Of a stretch of DNA of 64,000 nt, positions 18,241-28,572 are shown piece by piece. Each line of letters starts with the position of its first letter. Positions within the stretch are counted from its first letter, which is position 1. This DNA is from an unicellular cyanobacterium SU2 (lineage in GTDB: Bacteria; Cyanobacteriota; Cyanobacteriia; Cyanobacteriales; Microcystaceae), in NCBI GenBank assembly GCA_002110465.1, contig NEED01000023.1:457297-521296 (forward strand), given 5' to 3'. The notes under the pieces are model-generated. The model worked only from the letters and a program-made list of their open reading frames with translations, was not told where the DNA came from and ran no database searches. The translations under genes and the position numbers were made by a program.

Positions 18241-18925
18241 CTGTTCCTGTTCAAAATTTTCTCCTTCAAACTTGGCCAATGTTGAATGATTTATCGAAAA
18301 TAATAGACTTATTAATTTTAAGTTGGTACAATTTTGACCTTCAATTGAATAATTTTATGATTTGATAATACCAATTTCAAAAACTTAGACTACAGATATA
18401 AATGTTGTAGGGGTCAACGGCCGTTGACCCCTACGAAAATGTGTAGTTAGACTTTAGGAAATTGGTATAACCAGATCTTGGACAGACAAGGTATTGACAA
18501 AAGCGTATTTTATAAATACCCCAATTTAGCTTGTTTTTGTCTACTTAAGTCTATTTAACCTTGAGATTTGTCATTTTTAAATTTCAGTCATGAAAAATTT
18601 GTGATCTAAATCACTAAAACACTGAGATTAGGATCAATCCTGTTAATTCTAATTTATAACATAATTAAAGTCAGGAAGTAGAAAAAATGAAAATTTGATG
18701 ATTTAAAAACCGTTTATTAAGTCATCATAATTCTCTTGTTTATTTTCTCAAAAAAATTCATATATAGCGTGATAAAATCAATAAAAATGACTTCTATCAA
18801 TTATCAACTTTTAATGAAATTAAAATTCATAAAAGGGAATTTGAAAGAATAATGTGAGACAACTTTTTATAAAAAATTTTCCTTAAAAAAACTGACATAA
18901 TATTACTATTTGGAGAAACCTAATA
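18241..18925 (+). other. AT-rich intergenic region holding a MITE-like element
   Basis: This 685-base gap between dnaA and the FHA-GGDEF-EAL gene contains the palindromic element described at 18368-18468. The rest is strongly AT-rich with no open frame that looks coding. It likely includes the long leader and promoter of the downstream gene. Confidence 0.5.
18368..18468. repeat. 101-bp palindromic MITE-like element
   Basis: The ends ATACCAATTTC (18368-18378) and GAAATTGGTAT (18458-18468) are perfect 11-base terminal inverted repeats. In the centre, 18407-18434 is a perfect 28-base palindrome with arms GTAGGGGTCAACGG. The flanking stretches (AACTTAGACTACA and TGTAGTTAGACTTT) are nearly complementary too, so the whole unit can fold into one long hairpin. 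TA at each outer end fits IS630/Tc1-like insertion. There is no coding capacity. Confidence 0.75.
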
Positions 18926-20794
18926 ATGAAAGTTGGACAGAATCATCCTTTACACATTTTGGTCATTGAAGATACAAAATTTAGGCAAACAATCTCCTTA
19001 GAAAAAAAAGTTTATTCTATTGGAAGACATAAAAATAATATAATTATGATTTGTGATGACAAAGCCTCTCGATTTCATGCTACTTTAATGCGCCGATATA
19101 GAGAAGATAATCAGAATTATTCTTATTGGATTGTTGATGGAGATATGCAAGGCAATAAAAGCCTTAATGGGATCTATGTCAATGGGGAGAAATGTCTAGT
19201 TAAAGAACTCAAAAATGGTGATTTAATTAACTTTGGTTGTCAAGTGAATGCTACCTATCATGCCCTCAATAATTGGTCAGATACTGTGATTGATATTCAG
19301 ACTTTAAAATCAGATATAGTTGAGCAAAACTCTGTTAATTCACTATCTTTAAACAACAATATTTTGACTAATTCAATTAACAAACTTCCAACATCTAAAC
19401 AATTTTATTTAAGAGATTTAGATCCTGATCTAGATATCAATATAAATTTTGACTCTTACTTACATCATAAAGAGACATTTACATCCCCAGAAAATCAAGA
19501 CAATTTCAATCATTTAATTGATAAACATTTATTTCAAGAATATTTATCTTTAGCAATTGAAAAAAGAGCCACTAATCAATCCATCATGGCTATTTTATTA
19601 TTAGAAATTGAAAACTTTCATGGTTTTAATAAAACATTGGGTAGCAATTTTGGAAAAGAATTATCAGAAAAAGTTTCTCAAAATTTAAAATCTAAGATTC
19701 GTAAAAGTGATATTTTATCCCGTTGGAATGATAATAAATTTGCCTTGTTTTTACCGCAAATAAATCAAGTCAAAAATATTGATATTATCTATAAAAGAAT
19801 TCAGCAAAACATGAATCAACCCATTGAAATATCAGGTTATACTTTAAAGCTAGATATTAATTTTGGATTGGCAATTTATCCACAAGATGGTCAAAATTCA
19901 TCAAGTCTTTTAAATAAAGCAACAATTAGTTTATTAGATGATAAGTACCAAAACACTAAAAAAGAATCTGACAAAAATCAATTGCTTATCTCAAACATTA
20001 ATCCTGAGTATTCTCGTTTAGTTAGATCAAAAAAAATTCTACAACAAGCCTTAGAAAGTAGAGAAATCAAGGTTTTCTATAAACCGCAAGTTAAATTTGA
20101 AACAGGATTAGTAACAGGAATAGAAGCTATTGTACGCTGGAATCATCCCCGTCTTGGACAAATCCCTAATCATCAATTTATATCTCTAGCTAACCGAACT
20201 AATTTTAGTATTTTGCTTGGTTATTGGCTTCTTAAAACTGCCTGTCTTCAAAATAAAGTCTGGCAAAAAATGGAATTACCTTTTGTCAGGATGTCTGTTA
20301 ATTTATACCCCCAACAATTAGAAGATCCCAATTTAGTTTTTATGATCAAACAGGTATTAGAAGAAACGGAACTTAGTCCCCATTGGTTAGGATTAGAAGT
20401 TAGAGAAAAAACGATTTTACAAAATGTCGAAAAAAATCATAAAGTCTTACAAGAACTTAAACAATTGGGGATTCATTTATCGATAGATGATGTTACTGGT
20501 GATCAGACTTCATTGAGTTATTTTGCTCAACTTTCTCTGACAACCTTAAAAATTACTCAAGACACTAAAAGAATCTCAAAAATTCTTGAATTTAGTCGAA
20601 ATTTTAATCTTCAAGTCGTAGCAGAGGGAATAGAAACCGTGGAACAACTCAAGAAATTACATAATTTATATTCCAAAGAAATTCGGGAATATTTATTAAA
20701 TAAACCCGTTACTCAAGACAAAGCAACTAAGTTCTTGTTACTAAATAATTCTCCCCTTAATAATCTAACTCTCAACCATAGCACTATCCATTGA
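18926..20794 (+). CDS. FHA domain + degenerate GGDEF + degenerate EAL protein
   Basis: The 622-residue protein starts with an FHA phosphothreonine-binding domain: YSIGRHKNN near residue 29 and KASRFHATL near 47, then GIYVNGE near 85. A GGDEF-fold domain follows at about 205-345, but the signature is RWNDNKFALFLP, so the GGDEF motif is lost. The EAL-fold domain at about 365-600 reads GIEAIVRWNHP, with DDVTGDQTS where DDFGTGxSS is expected and LKIT in place of LKID. Both catalytic sites therefore look dead. The likely role is a cyclic-di-GMP or protein-binding regulator that senses a phosphorylated partner through FHA. It is monocistronic. Confidence 0.85.
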   Translation: MKVGQNHPLHILVIEDTKFRQTISLEKKVYSIGRHKNNIIMICDDKASRFHATLMRRYREDNQNYSYWIVDGDMQGNKSLNGIYVNGEKCLVKELKNGDLINFGCQVNATYHALNNWSDTVIDIQTLKSDIVEQNSVNSLSLNNNILTNSINKLPTSKQFYLRDLDPDLDININFDSYLHHKETFTSPENQDNFNHLIDKHLFQEYLSLAIEKRATNQSIMAILLLEIENFHGFNKTLGSNFGKELSEKVSQNLKSKIRKSDILSRWNDNKFALFLPQINQVKNIDIIYKRIQQNMNQPIEISGYTLKLDINFGLAIYPQDGQNSSSLLNKATISLLDDKYQNTKKESDKNQLLISNINPEYSRLVRSKKILQQALESREIKVFYKPQVKFETGLVTGIEAIVRWNHPRLGQIPNHQFISLANRTNFSILLGYWLLKTACLQNKVWQKMELPFVRMSVNLYPQQLEDPNLVFMIKQVLEETELSPHWLGLEVREKTILQNVEKNHKVLQELKQLGIHLSIDDVTGDQTSLSYFAQLSLTTLKITQDTKRISKILEFSRNFNLQVVAEGIETVEQLKKLHNLYSKEIREYLLNKPVTQDKATKFLLLNNSPLNNLTLNHSTIH

Positions 20795-20805
20795 GGTTAG
20801 GAAAA

Positions 20806-20830
20806 CGTAAGTCACTCAAACTGACTCACG
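20806..20830. terminator. Hairpin in the convergent gap after the FHA-EAL gene
   Basis: CGTAAGTCA (20806-20814) pairs with TGACTCACG (20822-20830), with one mismatch and a seven-base loop. It lies just beyond the stop codon of the + strand gene and faces the DUF445 gene. No long T-run follows, so its termination role is a guess. Confidence 0.35.
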
Positions 20831-20934
20831 ACAAGGTTGTTCATTCTAAATTCTACATTAATTATGCTATATACCCCGAACAAACCTTAAAATCAGTTAC
20901 TTTCGGATGATTCCATTCAATATTTTTATATGAC

Positions 20935-22179
20935 TTACCTTAATAAAAATAAAATTGTTTGCAATACCCCGACGACAAATCCTAAAATCCCCCCAAGATT
21001 AACAATGGCTTGTAACTCGCTTTTAACAATTCCTTGAACCGCCATTTCCAAATTTTCAGGGGTTGTCGCATTAACCCGATCAATAATCACTTGATCTATC
21101 GATAAAATGGGAATAGCTTGAGCAACAATTTTTTCTAAATCTTCTTCAAGATATCGCTCTAAAATTAACGCTAATTCTTCACTAATTGTCTCTAAAGAAC
21201 TGGTTAATGCTGTTGAATCTTGTAGACGATTAATAATTAAAACTGATAATTGATCCCAATCAATTGTGCGCCCAAAATCTTGAATAAATTGCGCGCCCCT
21301 ATTTTGAATATAATTCCGTACCGTTTCCCTGGTCGTTTTGCGTAATTGTCGCACCGTGGAAACAGGTAAATTTTCTAAGCAAAGACTTTGTAGCCATGTT
21401 CGTAATCGACTACGAAGTTCTAAAGACAGCATTAATTCCTTAAAGCGAGTATTGGCTATCTCTTGTTCTTCTAAACAAAAATTTCGCAACCGAGTTAAAG
21501 TATTACTTAATCCAAATAAATTAGCCACCACCCAATAGGTTCCACTGGTTTTTTCCCGAAACCCTTCATCAATCACTTGAATATTGCGATCGCTCAAAAA
21601 ATCAATTAAGGTTCGTCTCAAAACATCAGGAGGGACAACGGTTTCTAACAACCAGTCAGCTAACTGTCGCGCCTGGGTATCTGTCAGACGAAAATCTAAT
21701 AAGACTTGGTCAAAAATTTGATTAATTTGACTTTCTAAGAAATCTTGACGACGAGCAAACGCCTTTAACAGTCGAGGTAAAGACTCACTAAACAAATCTC
21801 GCAAAATACCGGCTAAAATTTTTGCTGTTTTTTGTTCTTTATCGCTTTTAACTTGTTTCAGGGCTAGGTTTAATAACCAAAGAATCGCTGATTGCACCCG
21901 TTCGGTTTTCAGCAAGCGTCGCGCTAACTTTTGTAACTCTTCTGGAGTCAGAAGAGAACCCATAATCGTATCAGAGACTTTCTTCGCTAAGCGTTCCTGA
22001 TTACGGGGAATTAACCCTGGTGTAAAGGGTAAACGACGTTTGCCAAGATAAATTGCTCTATAGGGACGAAAGAGCATCTTAATAGCTATATCGTTAGTAA
22101 AGTAGCCAATAATCGTCCCTGCAAGCGGCGGAATGAGAATCGTCCAGAGTAACGATAAATCTAGGTTAGTGACTATCAA
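20935..22179 (-). CDS. DUF445 family membrane-anchored protein
   Basis: The 414-residue protein matches the DUF445 (YjiN/YheB-like) family. The N-terminus is a membrane helix with the family's typical [24 protein letters not shown], followed by [24 protein letters not shown] long alpha-helical middle follows, and the C-terminus ends in a second hydrophobic helix ([20 protein letters not shown]). The two helices place both ends in the membrane. Its role is unknown in cyanobacteria. The gene is followed at a distance by ppc on the same strand but with its own leader. Confidence 0.85.
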   Translation of the reverse strand: MIVTNLDLSLLWTILIPPLAGTIIGYFTNDIAIKMLFRPYRAIYLGKRRLPFTPGLIPRNQERLAKKVSDTIMGSLLTPEELQKLARRLLKTERVQSAILWLLNLALKQVKSDKEQKTAKILAGILRDLFSESLPRLLKAFARRQDFLESQINQIFDQVLLDFRLTDTQARQLADWLLETVVPPDVLRRTLIDFLSDRNIQVIDEGFREKTSGTYWVVANLFGLSNTLTRLRNFCLEEQEIANTRFKELMLSLELRSRLRTWLQSLCLENLPVSTVRQLRKTTRETVRNYIQNRGAQFIQDFGRTIDWDQLSVLIINRLQDSTALTSSLETISEELALILERYLEEDLEKIVAQAIPILSIDQVIIDRVNATTPENLEMAVQGIVKSELQAIVNLGGILGFVVGVLQTILFLLR

Positions 22180-22230
22180 GGGTTATCTGTAGTTGCTGTG
22201 AATTCTCCTTTTCCCATTATGAACAATCAT

Positions 22231-22268
22231 GATAACGATTAACTATCAACGATTGTCCATCAACTATT
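22231..22268. repeat. Degenerate AACTATC heptamer array
   Basis: AACTATC-type units (GATAACGATTAACTATC, CATCAACTATTATC) lie between the ends of DUF445 and ppc. It belongs to the same dispersed heptamer family as the array at 12784. Confidence 0.55.
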
Positions 22269-22269
22269 A

Positions 22270-25200
22270 TCATCCCGTATTTCTCATCCCTGCCGCAATG
22301 CCATTAATCGTTAATAATGCACCTCGTAACAATTCTTCTTTTGAATAGCGGAAGTGAACCACCCCTGACTCAGCTTGATGGGTATATTGACGTAACCGCT
22401 TTAAGAGAGAAACTTGCAGAAATCCTAGGGGAACGATGGTTCCATTGCGTAATTGAACCGAACGTTGTAAGCTCGCATCGCTATCAAGTAACCGTTGATG
22501 ATTGGTAATATTGAGAATAATATCACGAGTACGATAATATTCCTGGGATATCTGCTGAAAAACCCGATCAAATCGTTCTATATCTTCTGGCTTAGACAGT
22601 TCTCTTACATAATGATAAGCAATTTGTAAATCTACCTTCGATAAGGTCATCTCAACTTTGGAAACCACCATTTTGAAAAATGGCCATTTAAGGTAAAAAT
22701 ACCGCAATAATTTCAAATTTTCTTCTGGTTCTTGCTCTAGAAATGTCTGTAACGCTGTTCCGACCCCGTACCATGCTGGTAATAGAAAACGACTTTGGGT
22801 CCAACTAAACACCCAAGGAATTGCCCGTAGGCTACTTAAATCTTTTTTCCCGCTTTTACGTCTTGCTGGACGAGAACTAATTTGAAGTTGACTAATTTCG
22901 GGAATCGGGGTGACGGATAAGAAGAAATCTAGAAAATCGGGCTGTTCGTAAATGAGTCCCCGATAAGCTTTTCTGGCGGCTTTAGCCAATTCCTCCATAA
23001 TCTCATTCCACGGGGTAATATCATCAAACCCGCTTCCGAGCAAACTCGACTGAATAACAGCCGTGGCAACGGTTTCTAGGTTATAGAGGGCTAATTCAGG
23101 AAGGGAATACTTAGACGCTAACACTTCCCCCTGTTCCGTAATTTTAATCCGTCCGTTGATGGTGGAAGTCGGTTGAGCTAAAATCGCTGCATAAGCAGGT
23201 CCCCCACCTCGTCCAACGGAGCCGCCCCGTCCGTGAAACAGTCTTAAATTAATTCCATGGGGTTGAGCGACTTTTTGTAGGGCTTTTTGGGCTTTGTGAA
23301 TTTCCCAGTTACTACTCAGGAATCCTGAATCTTTGTTACTGTCGGAATACCCTACCATGATTTCTTGCAAGTTAGGTGGTTGCAAGGTAGGAAGGGTTGA
23401 GGGGGTAGAAAGGTTGCCATTGTTTGATGATGAAAGCTTGTCGTATCCTCCGGCAAGGGCAGCGCGATAGAGAGGTAATTGAAAGAGATCTCCCATCACT
23501 TGTGGGGCGCGTTTTAAGTCATCAACTGTTTCAAACAGGGGAACAATGCGAATCGTGGTGTTACTGGTAGCTGGATCATACAGTCCTGCTTCTTTAGCTA
23601 ACAACAACACTTCTAAAACATCACTCACATAATTGGTCATGCTAATGATGTAAGTCTGGCAAATTTCTAAGCCAAATTCCTGCTGCAGATAGCGTAACAT
23701 CTGTAAGGTTTCTACTGTTTCCCGATTTTCGGGTTTTTTGAACTGCATCCCTGTCGGAATTAGGGGTCGTCGGGTTCCGAGTTCTTGCACCAACCAGGTA
23801 ACTTTCTCAGCTTCGGAAAGCTGGTTATAGGGTTGGGGGAGGATATTTAAGTATTCGGCAATTTCTTCGATCGCATCGGAATGACGGGAGGAGTCTTGAC
23901 GAAAATCTAGCTGAGTCAGGGTAAAGCCAAACATCCCAGCTTGGAAGATTAAGTTATCTAATTCCTGACAACTTAGTCCTGTTTCTTCGAGATTTCGCTT
24001 AATTAGTTCTAATTCTTCTTGAAACTCTGTTCCGGAATGATAAATATTGCGCTCGGTTAAATCAGAGATGATTTGACGTTGATCGGGGTTGGCCAAACGA
24101 TTATTGCGATCGCGGGTATTTTCTAGTCGTTTTTCAATGTACGCTAGTTTGAGACGATAGGGTTCGTGGCGGTAACGGATGGCCAGTTGTTCGTAAATTT
24201 CTGGCATGGCTGCGCGATCGCGTTCTAGGGCATCGAGTAAGTCTTGGGAGACATTACTCCAATGGAGAGAAGCACTTAGGAGTTCGGTTAAATCGGCGAT
24301 CGAATTCAAATATTTTTCTAAGACCAAATTACGCTGATAACAAGCGGTTCGCCAGGTTACTTCCGGGGTCACAAAGGGGTTGCCATCGCGATCGCCCCCG
24401 ACCCAAGACCCAAACCGACAAAAGGTACTGCTAGGGGGACGCAACCAAGGAAAAGACAATTTCAACGCTTGTTGCAACCGCTGGGACAGTTGGGGCAGGG
24501 CATCAAATAGCACTTCATCAAAGTAGTGAAGGGCATAGTCTACTTCATCGAGGACACTGGGTTTAAACTGATGCAGTTCGTCTGTACGCCACCAGAGGCG
24601 AATTTCTTCGGTGAGTTGTTCTTTGGCTGCTTGGGCTTCCCAAGAGTTACTTAGTCCCATTCCTCGATAAGATTCTTCGGCCTGGTCTAACCGCCGTAAA
24701 ATTCCCACAATACGCCGTTGTTTGCGTCGGATCGTGTGGCGGACAATTTCTGTGGGATGGGCTGTAAAGATTAGCCGAATGTCTAGTTGATCGAAAAGCC
24801 GTTGAATTTGTTGGGGGGGAACGTTGAGTTGTTTTAATTGGGGGAATAACCAGTAAAAGGTTCCCGCTTTATCTGAGGCAATATCTCCCCCAAAGCGTTT
24901 TTCTAATAAGTTTATTTCTCCTGACGTACTCGCTATTTCTTCTTGCCCATTTGAGGGTTTGCTTTCTATTTTCGGATCAGTTGCTCGTCGCGTTAGTTGT
25001 TGATCCCGTTGTTCGTAGTGTTGCTCAACAATGTTAATTAACTGAAAATATAAGGCAAAGGCTCGGGCTGCTCGAATGGCTTCATTGAGTTCTAATTGCT
25101 CAATGACTTCAGTTATCGAGGCTTCAGGGATACTTGTTACTTGTCCTTCGGGGGAACACATTGTCCGAAGTTGTTTCAGTAAATCCACTAATTCCTGACC

Positions 25201-25332
25201 GCATTCAGCCTTTAATACCGCCTCCCATAGATCTTCGACTAATTTGAGGCGATTACGTAAAAATAAGTCGGAAGTCGAAAAAATATTGATGTCTTCGACT
25301 ATGGATTGAGATGATTCAAGCAGCGAACTCAT
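22270..25332 (-). CDS. ppc: Phosphoenolpyruvate carboxylase
   Basis: The enzyme adds bicarbonate to phosphoenolpyruvate to form oxaloacetate, feeding the TCA branch and amino-acid synthesis. The 1020-residue length is normal for cyanobacteria. Motifs in order: [21 protein letters not shown] near 190, [17 protein letters not shown] near 307, the [10 protein letters not shown] segment near 665, and the glycine-rich [14 protein letters not shown] near 700. The C-terminus ends RNTG, as in the family. A serine- and proline-rich stretch of about 20 residues ([17 protein letters not shown]) lies just before [10 protein letters not shown], a site where cyanobacterial enzymes vary in length. It stands alone. 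Confidence 0.97.
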   Translation of the reverse strand: MSSLLESSQSIVEDINIFSTSDLFLRNRLKLVEDLWEAVLKAECGQELVDLLKQLRTMCSPEGQVTSIPEASITEVIEQLELNEAIRAARAFALYFQLINIVEQHYEQRDQQLTRRATDPKIESKPSNGQEEIASTSGEINLLEKRFGGDIASDKAGTFYWLFPQLKQLNVPPQQIQRLFDQLDIRLIFTAHPTEIVRHTIRRKQRRIVGILRRLDQAEESYRGMGLSNSWEAQAAKEQLTEEIRLWWRTDELHQFKPSVLDEVDYALHYFDEVLFDALPQLSQRLQQALKLSFPWLRPPSSTFCRFGSWVGGDRDGNPFVTPEVTWRTACYQRNLVLEKYLNSIADLTELLSASLHWSNVSQDLLDALERDRAAMPEIYEQLAIRYRHEPYRLKLAYIEKRLENTRDRNNRLANPDQRQIISDLTERNIYHSGTEFQEELELIKRNLEETGLSCQELDNLIFQAGMFGFTLTQLDFRQDSSRHSDAIEEIAEYLNILPQPYNQLSEAEKVTWLVQELGTRRPLIPTGMQFKKPENRETVETLQMLRYLQQEFGLEICQTYIISMTNYVSDVLEVLLLAKEAGLYDPATSNTTIRIVPLFETVDDLKRAPQVMGDLFQLPLYRAALAGGYDKLSSSNNGNLSTPSTLPTLQPPNLQEIMVGYSDSNKDSGFLSSNWEIHKAQKALQKVAQPHGINLRLFHGRGGSVGRGGGPAYAAILAQPTSTINGRIKITEQGEVLASKYSLPELALYNLETVATAVIQSSLLGSGFDDITPWNEIMEELAKAARKAYRGLIYEQPDFLDFFLSVTPIPEISQLQISSRPARRKSGKKDLSSLRAIPWVFSWTQSRFLLPAWYGVGTALQTFLEQEPEENLKLLRYFYLKWPFFKMVVSKVEMTLSKVDLQIAYHYVRELSKPEDIERFDRVFQQISQEYYRTRDIILNITNHQRLLDSDASLQRSVQLRNGTIVPLGFLQVSLLKRLRQYTHQAESGVVHFRYSKEELLRGALLTINGIAAGMRNTG

Positions 25333-25569
25333 GGGAACCTCAGGGACGTTCTATAACCTAGGAGTAAGGGAAATCTCTAGTAATCGAGAGAAGAATTTAG
25401 AGAGATTATTCCTTACCTATCCTTTAAAAAGCTAGATAGTTACTCTATTTTTGTCAGTATTTGCTAAGCTTTTCTTTGCCTAGTCACACCCATTATTTTA
25501 TCGGTTCTTGTCTAGATTAGAAGTTATTTAGACTATATTCATCGAAAATTTAATTATGCTTTAAGAAAG

Positions 25570-25824
25570 TTAGTCTGTAGCACCGCTCTTGGGAAAGTTA
25601 AGGGTTGGCAAGCGATCGCCCCTAAATACTTCTTCGCTGGCTTCCCCTAGTTCCCCTAGTCCTTGAGCCACTTCACGGGCAACTAGCAAGGTACACAACA
25701 ACGGAGCAGTTGCTAAACTTAAGCAGATAATCAAGGGATTAGACGGCTCATTAACTTGACTCAAGATTAGGAACTCCTCAATAGATTTACTACTAATTTC
25801 ATCATATCGCAAAAAAGTCAACAA
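25570..25824 (-). CDS. Small conserved membrane protein
   Basis: The 84-residue protein has one membrane helix (PLIICLSLATAPLLCTLLV, about 29-47) and a soluble tail with VAREVAQGLGELGEASEEVFRGDRLP, which I recognise as a short protein repeated across cyanobacteria. Its first codons overlap the last 23 bases of the haem-oxygenase-fold enzyme gene, so it is likely translationally coupled; alternatively the true start is an internal one downstream of the overlap. Function is unknown. Confidence 0.6.
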   Translation of the reverse strand: MLTFLRYDEISSKSIEEFLILSQVNEPSNPLIICLSLATAPLLCTLLVAREVAQGLGELGEASEEVFRGDRLPTLNFPKSGATD

Positions 25825-26818
25825 ATTGTCGAGGAAAATAGTTTCCTTGATGAGTATAGTAGTCTTTTATTTCTAGCTTTTGTAAATCAAAGGCATGCTT
25901 AAGATCATGAATTTTGTTAACCACTACATCTAGTTTAGCTATTTCTATTTTGTCTAATAAATCTCTATGGTTTTCTAGCATTTTTCCATGACCTAACTGT
26001 GCATCTATTCTAGTATGTTCAAGAAAAGGTCTGAAAGTTTCTGGGGATAACTGATAGTTTTGGGTCAGATTTTGCTGAAATTCATCAGCTTGAGAAGCTT
26101 CAAAATCAGTTGCTTCAATTATGTTAGCTACTAATAAGACTGAGCAAGGCTCAAATTCAAAAAGTTCTCTCATTAAAAGGTTAATGGTACGAGTAGAAAC
26201 CAAGGGAATACTTTGTTCAATTTCCTGCCGTGAAAGTCCTATGTGCAGGAGTGATTCAGTAATAAATTCTTCATGTCCCTGTTCTTCTTGAGCATATTGA
26301 GTCAGAACAGCTTTAAGATCACCTGTCGCATCGTTAGCAGCAAGATCGATTACCTTGGGAAATTCTTTAATATAATGGTAAGTTTCTAAAAGCCAGCCAA
26401 TGACAACATTTTTGCAGACTTTTCCTTGCATAATTTCGTTGATAATATGGGTTTCTCTAAGTTGTTCTCCCCAAATTTTACAAGCGGCTAAAAGGTTTTT
26501 TTTGATTTCTTGAGGAGTGAGCAAATCAAGAGGTTTTATGGGCGGATGCAGAATATTAGCTGCAATTAATGAATTAATTAAAGCCGAAACCTCGTTAACA
26601 GAAACCCCACTTTTGTGAGCAATTTCTTCAATGGTGTTATGTCCTGTACAGTGGCTTCTAATCTGCATAAACTTAGAGGCATCACTGGTAGGAACAGAAA
26701 AGGTCGAATGACTGACAGTAAGGTAAGTTATCGTTGGATCATCTTCTGGCGTAATCCAGAGATTATGACGAAACTTAGGATACTGATTAAAATTGTGATT
26801 AGTAGAATAATTGACCAT
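25802..26818 (-). CDS. PqqD-like domain + haem-oxygenase-fold (HDO) putative di-iron enzyme
   Basis: The 338-residue protein appears to have two parts. Residues about 15-95 resemble a PqqD-like winged helix: a strand pair (TITYLTVSHSTFSVP), then ASKFMQIRSHCTGHNTIEEIAHKSGV and VSALINSLIAANIL. Residues about 110-320 are helical with metal-ligand patterns of haem-oxygenase-like iron enzymes: ETYHYIKEF, AQEEQGHEEF, NIIEATDFEA and RIDAQLGH. Such enzymes perform oxygen-dependent chemistry on small molecules or peptides, and PqqD-like domains often bind peptide substrates. Upstream is a secreted small protein and downstream a small membrane protein, all on one strand. The assignment to a RiPP-like role is inference. 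Confidence 0.65.
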   Translation of the reverse strand: MVNYSTNHNFNQYPKFRHNLWITPEDDPTITYLTVSHSTFSVPTSDASKFMQIRSHCTGHNTIEEIAHKSGVSVNEVSALINSLIAANILHPPIKPLDLLTPQEIKKNLLAACKIWGEQLRETHIINEIMQGKVCKNVVIGWLLETYHYIKEFPKVIDLAANDATGDLKAVLTQYAQEEQGHEEFITESLLHIGLSRQEIEQSIPLVSTRTINLLMRELFEFEPCSVLLVANIIEATDFEASQADEFQQNLTQNYQLSPETFRPFLEHTRIDAQLGHGKMLENHRDLLDKIEIAKLDVVVNKIHDLKHAFDLQKLEIKDYYTHQGNYFPRQFVDFFAI

Positions 26819-26930
26819 TTTTGACCGGGATTTTAAACTGCAATAGGATGAGATAAGTAGAGACAGTTTAAAGAACGGTCTCTACCTCAAGCAATAAAGC
26901 TAATACAAAATTGCCTATGAAACGGATTTA

Positions 26931-27263
26931 TTAACCACAAGTAGCACCGACAATTGTAGTGATCCCTTTTTTCTCAACTGGAGTAAGTCTTAAACCACCT
27001 TGACGTTGAGTTTCTTCTGATACTTGAGTGCGTTCATTTTTCTGGGTTAATGGACGAGAAAATTGTCTTTGTCCCTGTTGAATTACCTCACGACGTACTT
27101 CACGAGCAGAATTAGTTATAGGAGATCTAGTACTCGGTTCAATTTTAACTGATTCAGCCATTGCTACTGTAGATAATAAAATAGTAGGTGCAACAACACT
27201 TAGGACAAGCAGCAAACGGCCTGATAAATTCAAGGTAGACATCAAAATTAATTTGACTTTCAT
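26931..27263 (-). CDS. Small secreted protein with Sec signal peptide
   Basis: The 110-residue protein has a clear signal peptide: basic MKVK, a hydrophobic core (LLLVLSVVAPTILLSTV) and an AMA-ES cleavage site near residue 36. The mature part of about 74 residues is hydrophilic, rich in Arg, Gln, Thr and Glu, and ends in TTIVGATCG, the only cysteine in the mature chain. No known domain is visible. It lies about 110 bases upstream of the haem-oxygenase-fold enzyme gene on the same strand. It may be a substrate of that enzyme or simply a periplasmic protein. The start could also be the Met at residue 8. Confidence 0.55.
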   Translation of the reverse strand: MKVKLILMSTLNLSGRLLLVLSVVAPTILLSTVAMAESVKIEPSTRSPITNSAREVRREVIQQGQRQFSRPLTQKNERTQVSEETQRQGGLRLTPVEKKGITTIVGATCG

Positions 27264-27736
27264 TATTATTAGCCCTCACTAGGTTTATCTTTTTGGTGAA
27301 ACTCAATGATTAGCTTAACATTATCAAAAATAGACTTCAGTCCCATCAAAAGTGATAACAAGTAGAACAAAATAGAAAAAAGTAGAATACTCTTGATTGT
27401 TTATGAGGGGATTTAAAAAGCCTAATTTTTGTGCTTAAAAATACCAATATTTTAGAGAGATCTACAATAAAAAATATCGGAAATCACTCTAGTTTAAAAA
27501 ATTAATATATTTCAAATTCAATAATATATTAAAAAATTTTGATTTAAAAATATTATCTTATAATCAATACAAATAAAGTAACAATTAAATAATTAAACCT
27601 GTCAAACCAAAGTTGAATTATTAAAAAGTGAAGGGTGGTTGATCAGACAACAATTAGTTTAAGATAAAATAGTCAGAGCTATCAATTTATACTCATCACG
27701 AGTGAACTAATACTTTAGACTAACAATAGTTGAACC
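27264..27736. other. AT-rich divergent intergenic region
   Basis: This 473-base gap separates divergent genes (the secreted small protein and the lysozyme-like protein). It is very AT-rich around 27480-27600 and has no open frame that looks coding. It must hold both promoters, but I cannot place them with confidence. Confidence 0.4.
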
Positions 27737-28372
27737 ATGCGCCCTATTTATAAAACATTTTTGATGGTTACTGTCTTGAGCATCGGATTACGATTATTCT
27801 CCATATCCATTAATAATTATCATAAGCGATCGCCATTTCCTTTATCGTCTTCCTATGAATCTCAACCCCTAGTAATGCAAGGAGGAGATCCCTATATTCG
27901 CGCCTTAATGCGAACCATTACAGCCAGTGAAGCCAATGTTAGTCAACCTTATCATGTCCTCTACGGGGGTCAATCTGTTTCAGATTTGAAGCAACACCCT
28001 AACCGTTGCATTACCATTGTTACCGGACCGAATGAAGGTAACTGCACCACCGCAGCCGGACGTTATCAATTTTTAAACATAACTTGGGCAGAAAAAGCAA
28101 AACAATATCATCCCAAGTCTTCAGGGTTATTATGGTGGAAATCCTACAGCTTTGAACCAGAATATCAAGATAAAGTAGTTTATCGCTGGTTAAAAGATCC
28201 TCAAGCTTGGGGGGTTAATATTCCTCAACTACTTCGGGAAGGAAATATTGATCAGGTGTTACGATTGCTATCGGGGACTTGGACAAGCTTAGGATACGGA
28301 ATTGAGACAAATTCGATGAGTCCCCATTTACCCAAAATCTATCATCAGGTATTACAAGAGGAATTAGGTTGA
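27737..28372 (+). CDS. Lysozyme-like glycoside hydrolase (GH24-type), membrane-anchored
   Basis: The 211-residue protein has an N-terminal hydrophobic segment (FLMVTVLSIGLRLFSI) that serves as anchor or signal, then a lysozyme-like domain. Key stretches are LMRTITASEANVSQPYHVLYGG (with the likely catalytic Glu of ASEAN), DLKQHPN and NCTTAAGRYQFLNITW, as in phage-type muramidases that cut peptidoglycan glycan strands. The tail (LLSGTWTSLGYG) matches the family. It probably acts on the cell wall in the periplasm. It is a single gene between the secreted-protein cluster and dnaX. The fold family is fairly sure; the target is inferred. Confidence 0.75.
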   Translation: MRPIYKTFLMVTVLSIGLRLFSISINNYHKRSPFPLSSSYESQPLVMQGGDPYIRALMRTITASEANVSQPYHVLYGGQSVSDLKQHPNRCITIVTGPNEGNCTTAAGRYQFLNITWAEKAKQYHPKSSGLLWWKSYSFEPEYQDKVVYRWLKDPQAWGVNIPQLLREGNIDQVLRLLSGTWTSLGYGIETNSMSPHLPKIYHQVLQEELG

Positions 28373-28572
28373 GGGTGATTGAAAGGGAGAGAACATCGAG
28401 AGATTAATTTCTAGAGAACGGCTCTTTGGTATAATACGATTGTTCTAAAGCCTTGTTATCGATTCAGTTCTCAGATTGACTAAGTAGGTTAGCAAAAATA
28501 AACGACTGTTTGTAATAAATTGTTTTAGGAAAAACTTTTTATTTTATGTTTAATTTAAACAACTTACTTGCT

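Noticed and set aside
22317-22508. Plus-strand ORF inside ppc and similar shadows elsewhere
   Set aside because: They lie antisense to well-supported genes and show no independent protein pattern or ribosome site.
23380-23460. Possible insertion event in ppc (Ser/Pro-rich stretch)
   Set aside because: The site is a known length-variable region just before the [10 protein letters not shown] motif; the frame is intact and the motif preserved.
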